Source: Acanthaster planci (lineage: Eukaryota > Echinodermata > Asteroidea > Valvatida > Acanthasteridae). Taken from it: a stretch of 24,359 nt of DNA. Positions 17,852-24,359 of the stretch are shown here, piece by piece; position 1 is the first letter of the stretch, and each line of letters starts with the position of its first letter. The stretch lies in NCBI RefSeq assembly GCF_001949145.1, contig NW_019091472.1:327316-351674 (forward strand), given 5' to 3'. The notes under the pieces are model-generated. The model did no database searches, was not told the origin of the DNA, and saw only the letters and a list, made by a program, of their open reading frames with translations. The position numbers and the translations under genes were made by a program.

Positions 17852-18414
17852 CCACTTCCTGCCGGGATTCCGGTACCGGACACGTATGCTTTATATATAT
17901 GGCCGGGGTCTCTGAACTGGGACAAAGGGAACTGAGTCAAGTAACAAAAGACTCGGGAACAAAAGACCAGGCTGCTGGGCATTACCGTCATTTTTTCACT
18001 CTCAATAGTGGAGAAAATCCAGTCTTGTTTTGAAACAGTATACCACGGTTTGGGGCATTTAGAGCAAGCGGGGACAAAAGTGCTCCACCATTGCAGCGAT
18101 GAACCACGCAGCACCGCTGCATGCTAATCTGGCCCCTATTGAAAAGAGCTCAGCAGTGCACTGTGCCAGGTTCGTGAACAAAAGAAAGTTATATAACACC
18201 GCACAATCCAGGCTCTTTTTACAAGGCTGCAGGCATGGCTGAAATACTCGGATGTCAACAGATTTTGTCTGTCAAGCTAGAGTGGAGACCAGACAATTCT
18301 TTGCATGGGTGTAAGTGTGCAGTAAATGAAGATAGGAATTTTTAAAGAATTTTGAAAACAGAAAAAATGATAAATATCATCATCAACATTGATAACTGCC
18401 CCGGCAGGAAGTGA
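17852..18414 (-). mobile_element. piggyBac-like MITE, copy 4 (563 bp, inverted)
   Basis: TTAA at 17848-17851 precedes CCACTTCCTGCCGGG. The other end, CCCCGGCAGGAAGTGA, is followed by TTCA (18415-18418), a TTAA changed at one base. Its reverse complement matches the copy at 10779-11357 nearly throughout, including the ACACGTATGC-side end and the CTTTTGTTCACGAA segment. A minus-strand open frame (17848-18114) runs over the end of the element and is not a gene. Confidence 0.85.
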
Positions 18415-18530
18415 TTCAAGAACAGAAAGAGACTGCTTTAACTTGTCTCAGAGTAGAACCATACTCAGTGATCCCCAGAACACTTGACATTTTCCCTCTG
18501 TTATTACATACCTTGGGAGAAAAGTGAATG

Positions 18531-18612
18531 GTAAGGCCGGTTCATACTGTAAGTTAATGCAAAAACAAAGTAAATATGACCATGGAGGAAGGACACAGAA
18601 GGAGTTTGAACT
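18531..18612 (+). pseudogene. Broken relative of the 19277-19690 segment
   Basis: GTAAGGCCGGTTCATACTGT (18531-18550) and CATGGAGGAAGGACACAGAA plus GGAGTTTGAACT (18581-18612) match two blocks of the minus strand at 19626-19597 and 19483-19453. The blocks are 31 nt apart here against about 114 nt there, so roughly 85 nt are missing. In the matching frame a stop follows shortly after. Confidence 0.5.
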
Positions 18613-19276
18613 GCCCGGGCTATAACATCTGGCCAATTACCACTTTCTGGCATGCCTGGTACATGTAGGTCCATAGCCAGAGCGCAGCAACTGCTTGCTA
18701 TGCACCACCTGTTTCACAACCATAAGCCCCCTTTCTACCCCATAATCATCACCAAAATTTTTTGCTGGTAATATGCATCCTTAAGACGTTGTGTACTGCG
18801 GTATAAGAAGTTGAATATTCATGCAATCGATGGTGCTTGGTATGATCCGAAAACAACATCAAATTTAATGCTTGCGCAGTTGCTTGTATTAAGCTGTGTG
18901 CCGTAAGTGTTCATGTGCAGTCACTGCCCTTGTTGAATGCTTTCTTCTGGAGTTGTTTTGGGAATAAATAGCCAAGTTGTTTATAAGATATTTGAATCAT
19001 TTTTATTACGGTAGTTATACAAAAAGGTATTTTATGAGATCTCATGATCACTCCTTGTGATGAAATAGCGCATTTTGTTTGTTATGAACTTAACTATCCT
19101 GTGGTGGTCAACATGTTGTTGGCCAGTCTAAGCCAAATTTGTAGAAAGACTTGTTTGGAGTGACAAAATCAAATTACAAACATTGCATGGATAATGGAAA
19201 AGTGCAACAATATCTTTAAATATCATTCATGACAGTAATAGTAAATCTAATGTTAGATATGTGTTCTTTCTATTTC

Positions 19277-19690
19277 CTAGTCACTATGATAAGTTGTAGT
19301 TAATTGCAAAGAAAACACCACAAATATTGTTACCATATTACTGGCCCCACTTGTCCGGTTAAGCTGCAGGCAGTAATCAGGCATTTTTGGAATGTTTACT
19401 ATTGTTCGTCTGACTGGGAGGCGATGATCATTGAGCACTTTGATGTGCCAGAGTTGTAACTCCTTTTGTGTCCTTCCTCCATGATATGACATTACAAAAA
19501 CTTTGCAGAAATTTTGCTTGAGTTGAAATGTGTTTGCCTTTTGCAACTTCGCAACGCAAATATTTGTTCTGATGTCAAAAAGTCGCATTTCCCTTTCGTT
19601 CACAGTATGAACCGACCGGCCTTTACATGGACATCTGGCTACTACCCTTATTGCATCAATCATGACAGTGGAATTTCCACAAGGCCACAC
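19277..19690 (-). CDS. Unidentified open segment, possible exon or captured fragment
   Basis: I do not recognise this. A 137-codon minus-strand frame opens right after a TAA and its first possible initiators are GTG and then ATG (STVM). The peptide has mixed, non-repetitive composition (EREMRLFDIRTNICVAKLQK; YHGGRTQKELQLWHIKVLND; IPKMPDYCLQLNRTSGASNM), which looks more protein-like than other frames nearby. A GTAACA donor could follow ASNM, and an AG lies just before the GTG. A diverged, partly deleted relative in opposite orientation lies about 0.9 kb away, so this may be a repeated family or a transposon-borne gene fragment. The LFDIRTNICVAKLQ part faintly recalls a WD40 blade, but I would not assign it. 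Confidence 0.25.
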   Translation of the reverse strand: MWPCGNSTVMIDAIRVVARCPCKGRSVHTVNEREMRLFDIRTNICVAKLQKANTFQLKQNFCKVFVMSYHGGRTQKELQLWHIKVLNDHRLPVRRTIVNIPKMPDYCLQLNRTSGASNMVTIFVVFSLQLTTTYHSD

Positions 19691-20374
19691 TTAATTACCA
19701 ATAATCCTTGTAAGTAAACCTATAACTACTTCATTGGATGCACATGTGCACAGCACACTTTTTAAAAACTGAAAACTATAACTGGTTTGAAGACATGAAA
19801 TACCAATTTTGATAAATATTCTGAAATATTCCAAGCAGTGCGCATTGTATGTTACTGGATGGTAAAGCGTAATCTAGTGGCACATTTTGTAACAGGAGAC
19901 ATCTTTCGTTGATATGACATGCATGACCACAAAATAAATGTTTGGCATGTATCTTATTTTCTTTGGTGTTTTGCTTCACATTTCATCTAAGCAATACTGT
20001 GACTTGGCTCTAGTTAAAACCGCCCCCAAAATAAACAAAAATCTACAGGTAAATTGCATAGATGTCTAACGAACTAAGTTTGACATTCATTTTCGATGGA
20101 CTCGCAAGTGTGTTTAGAACCAAAGTAGAGTGGAGATACAAGTAATGTGCTTAAGTACCACCTCGAGTCTCAGTTCACATACCTGCGTACCACACAGTGG
20201 TAAAAACACTGCAATGAACATTTGTGTATAAGCAGAATCCTGTAGTAAGAAGGCATTAGATCTCAATCATCATATATTTTTCTCCCCAATTATCCATGTA
20301 GCTTATGATTTTTCAATTCAGTTTAATCTGATATCACGTCATCACATCCAAGACAAATAAGTGCATTACTGAAT

Positions 20375-20382
20375 AATCTTAC
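20375..20382. repeat. Target-site duplication AATCTTAC, left
   Basis: Exact 8-bp match to 21299-21306, on either side of the hAT-like element. Confidence 0.85.
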
Positions 20383-21298
20383 TAGGGCTGGGTCAATTCA
20401 AATAATTCACTATTCAAATATTTGAGCTTCAATTCGATCAAATATCCGAATATTCGGTCTTACCGACTGGCAGATTGTTGATGATTAAACCATATACAAA
20501 ATCAGTTGCACTAACGCACACAATTGTACATGATAATCACTATAATAGCTTCTCACTTCTAGAAGTATCTCCAGCCATGATTTGGCAAGACTTAAGAGAC
20601 AACCAAAAGTTCTTGCCCTGTTTAAAATTTCTATTCCTTTTAAATTGTTTAACCCTAACCCCTAGGGTGTATCTACAATCATATTAAAATCGGAGGATTT
20701 GGAACTGTTAACCACTTGCTGCCTTAGAACACCGTTTCGAGCACCATGGGTTTATACGCAGAGCCGGGCTGCTCAAAATCAGACAAAAGAGCTGGTCCGT
20801 GTATTAAACAAAAGACAGTACTCGCATTCACTGGGGACAAAGGAAATTACGCAAGACCTCATAATTCTGGGCTCTCTTTACAGGGCGGTAGGCCTGGCTG
20901 AAATACTCAGGAGTCAGAGAAGGCTACCTGTCAGCTTAGAGTAGCACCAAACAGTCATTCGTGTTGGTGTAAATGTCCATTAAATGAAATGATGAACTTT
21001 TGAAGAATTTTGAAAACTGAAAATCTTTAAAATCTCCCATATATGTGCACTGCAATTGTAAAAGTACCTGGCAGCAAGTGGTTAAGGGTGAATAATTTGC
21101 TTTTTGAGTCGTAAGATTTCTGTCGCTTAACATTTGAATCAGCGTGAAACAAGCCTCCATAGTGCAATTTTTCTCATTTAAAACATAAGAAAATTCTCCC
21201 TTCCTTTTTATGAATTTTGCATTCAAATTTAAATTCGCAAAAATAATATTCAAAAATTTGATAATTCATTGAATATTCGGATATTCCGCACAGCCCTA
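20383..21298. mobile_element. hAT-like MITE with 8-bp target duplication
   Basis: It starts TAGGGCTG and ends CAGCCCTA (exact inverted ends) and is flanked by AATCTTAC at 20375-20382 and 21299-21306. The 8-bp duplication and the TAGGG terminus (pattern YARNG) are those of hAT elements. Near both ends are runs of AATATTCG/CGAATATT-type motifs. The element spans 916 bp, but 374 bp of that is a later piggyBac-like insertion (20712-21081 plus one TTAA), so the original was about 542 bp. No transposase frame is visible. Confidence 0.85.
20712..21081 (-). mobile_element. piggyBac-like MITE, copy 5 (370 bp, nested, shortened)
   Basis: TTAA is on both sides (20708-20711, 21082-21085), the left end is CCACTTGCTGCC and the right end, read inward, CCACTTGCTGCCAGG. 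It shares GGCCTGGCTGAAATACTCAG and GAAGAATTTTGAAAA with the other copies but is about 200 bp shorter, the loss being on the left side of the interior. It sits inside the hAT-like element at 20383-21298. Confidence 0.85.
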
Positions 21299-21306
21299 AA
21301 TCTTAC
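21299..21306. repeat. Target-site duplication AATCTTAC, right
   Basis: Partner of 20375-20382. Confidence 0.85.
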
Positions 21307-22666
21307 AAATACTGTTCATTACCGAGTGATGTTCAGGCCACGATGAATATGTTTTATTTAGCTTCCCCAATCGGGCAGGCCATGCCATAAACTTGCTTGC
21401 TCAGATTGGATCAACACTTGCCCAAAATTTATCGGAATCCATCATTATTATGGTTATTTAACTTAGGCCTACAGCATGGATGCAGTCTTTAATTAGGCCC
21501 GAAAAATAGCTGTGTTTTCGATTACATGCCTCTCAAAAATAGGGTCAGTAGGTGGAATTCGGGAGAGGGGGGTCAATTTTTTGTGCTGATTGAATGGCAT
21601 GAATGGGGATGAAAGCTTCCGTAATTCTCTCAACAAGAAATGAAAACCTGTCTTAATCTATGTAAAAATTTCTGCAGTCAACAATTCACAAGAATTATGG
21701 ACAATTCAAACAGGGCTACTCAGGCAATCAGGACAGTAAACTCGCCGATAATGTCCCTGTATCGCATGGTAAGCGTGCGTGATGCATCTAGACCAGTAGG
21801 CGATAAACCTTGTGCAGCAGCAGGAAATTTGTTGAAAAACCCTCGCTTCAAGTACGAGCATAACAACCCAGACCAAGTTCTGTGAATTAACTTACAGAAA
21901 ACCTCTTTCAAAATCGATGTTTTTTCAACCTGTAGCTTGAGTGTTGTGTGCATATATGGTCAATGTAGAGTAACCAACTGGAACGTACAATACATGTGTA
22001 GACTGGTTGCCATGTTTCCATTATGTTTTCTTTTGCATGGGTGCAGCGGGAATAGCACAGCTTCGTTTAATGCATTGAGCTTTGCACTGGTGTTCTCGCC
22101 ACAGTGACAGTGAAACACAAATGCAAACTCGGAAGTTTCTTTTCAAAAATTATAAATGTAAGTAGGAAAACACATAAAAACAAACATTCTAACGTGAGAA
22201 AAAGTTGTTGAAAGGTGTTTTGTGACGACAGAAAAGACATCAGGATTTTTGTTATTCATTTATTTTTTTCTTATTTTGGTTTTTCTAACTTGCTGATAAA
22301 AATGTTAGGGTCACACCAAAAAATTAGGGTCAGTCGGAAACCCCGATCAGCTGAGAGAAAATGGTGTTAACATTGGTGGCAGCTGTGGTTATTGGAATGT
22401 CATACATATGCATGGGGCAATGTGGGGTGAAGTTGGCACTTAGGACTGAAACACAACTGGAATTTTTTGTTATTCTTTATCACATTGGAATAATAATTGA
22501 TCTTCAAAGTTAAACTTTCGCACATAAAGCAATTGGTTTACTAATGGAGGTAAGCTTTTCTGGACTTGCCCGAACAGGTACAGCTAGTCCGAATTATAAT
22601 TGCCCGAATGAAAATTTGATTGCCCCGGGCTAGCTGAGGTGATTTGTCGAGGCCTGGTGAAAATAT

Positions 22667-22827
22667 ACAAATGATGAATGTTTATGAGTGCAAAGGTAAG
22701 AATTGCATGAGGTGACAGATGAAACTTTGTAATCCACAAGGCGAAGCTAAGTGGAATAGGCCATTTCATCTGTCTCCAAATGCAATTATTCTTACCACTG
22801 CACAAATGCGAAACATTCATCATTTGT
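22667..22827. repeat. 161-nt imperfect foldback (MITE-like or hairpin RNA)
   Basis: The left arm 22667-22724 pairs with the right arm 22764-22827 around a 39-nt loop. The outer 17 bases, ACAAATGATGAATGTTT, are perfectly complementary to AAACATTCATCATTTGT (22811-22827). GGTAAGAA pairs with TTCTTACC, TTGCAT with ATGCAA, and ACAGATGAAA with TTTCATCTGT, with small bulges between. No TA or longer duplication was recognised at the ends. Confidence 0.85.
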
Positions 22828-23199
22828 TTTATACAACACCTGTATAAATTCTCATCTTTTGATTTTTCTGAGTACAGCTGGATTAATTAATTAACTGATT
22901 CAAACTGGAAGTTGTCCAGTTGCGAATCCATCATCTAAATATTTGGCAGCATTTTTATCTGTTTCCTTATGTTGGCAGCATCAGCATTACTTACAAAAGC
23001 AAATTCTTATAATTATTTTGTAGAATTGTGAACGGCAGAGCTTGATTGCTTGCCATGTTTGCCATAAAGAAACTTGCACCACTAGAAGCTGCAGTGAATC
23101 CATCCGGAGGTGTTGGTTATTAGTTTCAAATGCACAGTTGTTATCAATTTTTTGCAATCTGCATGCACGTCACGAGAGCGTCGTGCGCCAGCTGTGTGT

Positions 23200-23265
23200 T
23201 GGTACAAATAATTCAATGCCATGTAATCAACAATCCACCAATCAGATGACGGGGATTTATGCAGG
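23200..23265. repeat. Possible dispersed repeat related to 15811-15890
   Basis: Carries ACAAATAATTCAATGCCATGT and CCACCAATCAGATGACGGGG, the counterpart of the segment at 15811-15890. ACCAATCAGA is a near-ideal CCAAT-box sequence. Confidence 0.4.
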
Positions 23266-23621
23266 TGTTGTACAACTGCATGAAACTGTGATTGAATGCC
23301 TTAGCCTTACGCATTAAACCACTACCCTGTGAGTTATGTAAGTCAGGATTTTGGGGGACGGCGCTGCCATGACAGGTTGACAGCCTCAGGGTGTGCCTAG
23401 CACCTTGACAGCAATACTTTACCACTGCGCATAAATAAAACACAACATTAAGATGGGAGAAATTCAAGAAAAGGAAACTGAACCACTGAATTGGAGTAAT
23501 TCTAAATCTTGGAATTAAGTTTGTGGTGGGAATATTATTTCCCCATTTTGTTTTCCCCTCCAGGACTCCTGGCATCCTTGACTCCAACCTCATATGATTA
23601 CCTTCAATTTCTAAGTCCAAT

Positions 23622-23873
23622 CTAGGCTTTCTCTGTGGCCGATGAAATGGCTTGCATGGACTGGACGTCACTTGATACAACTGATGTTGAGAACTCTGCT
23701 ACTTTTCCTGCAGACAAATTACCTGTTGATCCATCAGCCAGTGGCTCATTATCCATCCTGTCTGCATTACCATTGGCTTCAGAATTACCTTGGATATCTC
23801 CACTGATAGTTACAGCATAACGATCTTCATCCGATACATTGCGGGTGGAATCTTTCTTGAAAAAATGACGAAA
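23622..23873 (-). CDS. Likely terminal coding exon of an unidentified minus-strand gene (partial)
   Basis: On the minus strand, CATTTTATTTTATTGCAG ends at 23874 and is a good acceptor. The following 252 nt read without interruption for 83 codons to TAG (23624-23622). The peptide starts FRHFFKKDSTRN and continues as a polar, acidic, Ser/Asn/Gly-rich tail (ISGDIQGNSEANGNADRMDN; SSATEKA at the end) with no domain I know. Such a tail after a basic-aromatic start would suit the cytosolic end of a membrane protein, but this is a guess. Upstream exons would lie beyond 24359. The gene would converge on GALNT11. The plus strand is also open at 23635-23820; the acceptor and codon pattern favour the minus strand. 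Confidence 0.45.
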   Translation of the reverse strand, partial: FRHFFKKDSTRNVSDEDRYAVTISGDIQGNSEANGNADRMDNEPLADGSTGNLSAGKVAEFSTSVVSSDVQSMQAISSATEKA

Positions 23874-24019
23874 CTGCAATAAAATAAAATGGGCAGACCC
23901 TATTCAGTGATAAAGATGTGATCGGCAATGGCCTAGCAATATCAGGAGAAGAATTCTGGTGGTTTGATATCCATCAACCCTTTCAGAAACCATGCTTCTG
24001 GATCCTATGTTTTAATAAA

Positions 24020-24124
24020 CATTCATAAATACCTGGGACGATTTTCTATTCCTATTGGTCCAAACACGTCATGTGACCATGTATTAACATTTGATAATGC
24101 CTTCCAAGAAGTGATAATGCCTGC
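24020..24124 (-). repeat. Dispersed repeat copy B with E-box and CCAAT box
   Basis: Reverse-complement counterpart of 6797-6906. On the plus strand CTATTGGT (24052-24059), an 8-nt spacer and GTCATGTGAC (24068-24077) are seen. The outer ends carry CATTCATAAATA and GGCATTATCAC-type blocks. A minus-strand open frame (24023-24235) across it resembles one across copy A only because the DNA is shared. Confidence 0.75.
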
Positions 24125-24340
24125 TGCATAAATCAGGTGTTGGCACATGGATACACGACAGTTTAATTGAGTCTGATTCATCAGAATTCTGTTATGCGCA
24201 ACACCAAGTTCATTTAAAAAGATTCTATCGCACAACTTTCAAAAGGAATATACCAAAGTAAAATTTACAACAAAATTGTTGGAAATCCATCACGTCAACT
24301 TCTTTTGACTCTCTGAATTGAAAGTTATTTATGAATGCTA

Positions 24341-24359
24341 ATAAATATGTGCTTGGCCT
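24341..24359 (+). repeat. Start of a third repeat copy at the window edge
   Basis: ATAAATATGTGCTTGGCC is identical to 6754-6771 on the same strand, where it precedes copy A. The rest would lie outside the window. Confidence 0.5.

Larger units (their letters stand above)
18415..20382. other. Intergenic stretch with a duplicated unknown segment
   Basis: No established gene. It holds the open segment at 19277-19690 (-) and a broken inverted relative at about 18531-18612 (+). The rest (18640-19270, 19700-20370) is AT-rich with nothing recognised. Confidence 0.55.
21307..23621. other. Intergenic stretch, no gene recognised
   Basis: Contains the foldback at 22667-22827 and two similar patches with TAGGGTCA (about 21539-21550 and 22322-22334). 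A plus-strand frame at 21640-21885 is open but unsupported. If the minus-strand exon at 23622-23873 is real, its 3' UTR occupies the right part; no clear polyadenylation signal was found for it. Confidence 0.55.
23874..24359 (-). other. Probable intron of the minus-strand gene, carrying repeats
   Basis: If 23622-23873 is an exon, this is the upstream intron, open at the window edge. It holds repeat copy B (24020-24124) and the start of a further copy at 24341-24359. Confidence 0.4.

Noticed and set aside
17848-18114. 88-codon minus-strand open frame
   Set aside because: Covers the end of a MITE copy and its TTAA; a by-product of repeat sequence.
21640-21953. Open frames on both strands (81 and 77 codons)
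   Set aside because: Composition is slightly less AT-rich than around it, but no domain, convincing splice sites or second copy is visible.
23213-23680. 155-codon minus-strand open frame
   Set aside because: Overlaps the better-supported exon in another frame, crosses a dispersed repeat, and has no splice or domain support.
23635-23820. Plus-strand open frame opposite the terminal exon
   Set aside because: Antisense of the minus-strand frame; the minus strand has the convincing acceptor and more natural composition. Kept as the main alternative only.
1-24359. tRNA, rRNA or other structural RNA genes
   Set aside because: No A-box/B-box pair or cloverleaf was recognised by eye; a covariance-model search was not possible.

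Overview
The window comes from an animal nuclear genome. Genes are split by GT..AG introns of 0.8-1.8 kb, base composition is AT-rich, and short ACATGTA/GTACATGTAC motifs are scattered in a way I associate with marine invertebrate deuterostomes (echinoderm, hemichordate or amphioxus). That placement is an inference from composition and repeats. I see no bacterial, organellar or viral genes and no tRNA, rRNA or CRISPR array.

Positions 588-13960 (+) hold one complete multi-exon gene. I rebuilt ten coding exons from protein similarity and splice sites. They join in frame to 1902 nt (633 residues plus stop) and encode a polypeptide N-acetylgalactosaminyltransferase. The N-terminus, the stem, the D-S-H, W-G-G-E-N and V-G-H-x-F-R-K-R-R motifs and the C-terminal three-repeat lectin domain match GALNT11 better than other members. 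The protein is predicted to start mucin-type O-glycosylation in the Golgi, with the transferase in exons 2-7 and the lectin domain in exons 8-10.

The gene's introns are rich in repeats: an inverted-repeat element (intron 3), two ~580-bp piggyBac-like MITEs (introns 4 and 7), a dispersed repeat carrying an E-box and a CCAAT box plus a palindromic satellite (intron 5), and an 18-bp minisatellite (intron 6).

Positions 13961-23621 have no convincing gene. They hold three more copies of the same MITE in the opposite orientation, one of them nested inside a hAT-like MITE with an 8-bp target duplication. There is also a 161-nt foldback, G/C-run hairpins, and a minus-strand open segment (19277-19690) with a broken relative nearby.

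At 23622-23873 (-) a likely terminal exon of an unidentified gene is preceded by a good acceptor. That gene would converge on GALNT11 and continue beyond the right edge. The window ends in a second copy of the E-box/CCAAT repeat and the start of a third. I found no clearly new multi-gene system. The points most worth a second look are the conserved E-box/CCAAT pair in a dispersed repeat, the nested MITEs, the foldback, and the alternative acceptors in GALNT11.
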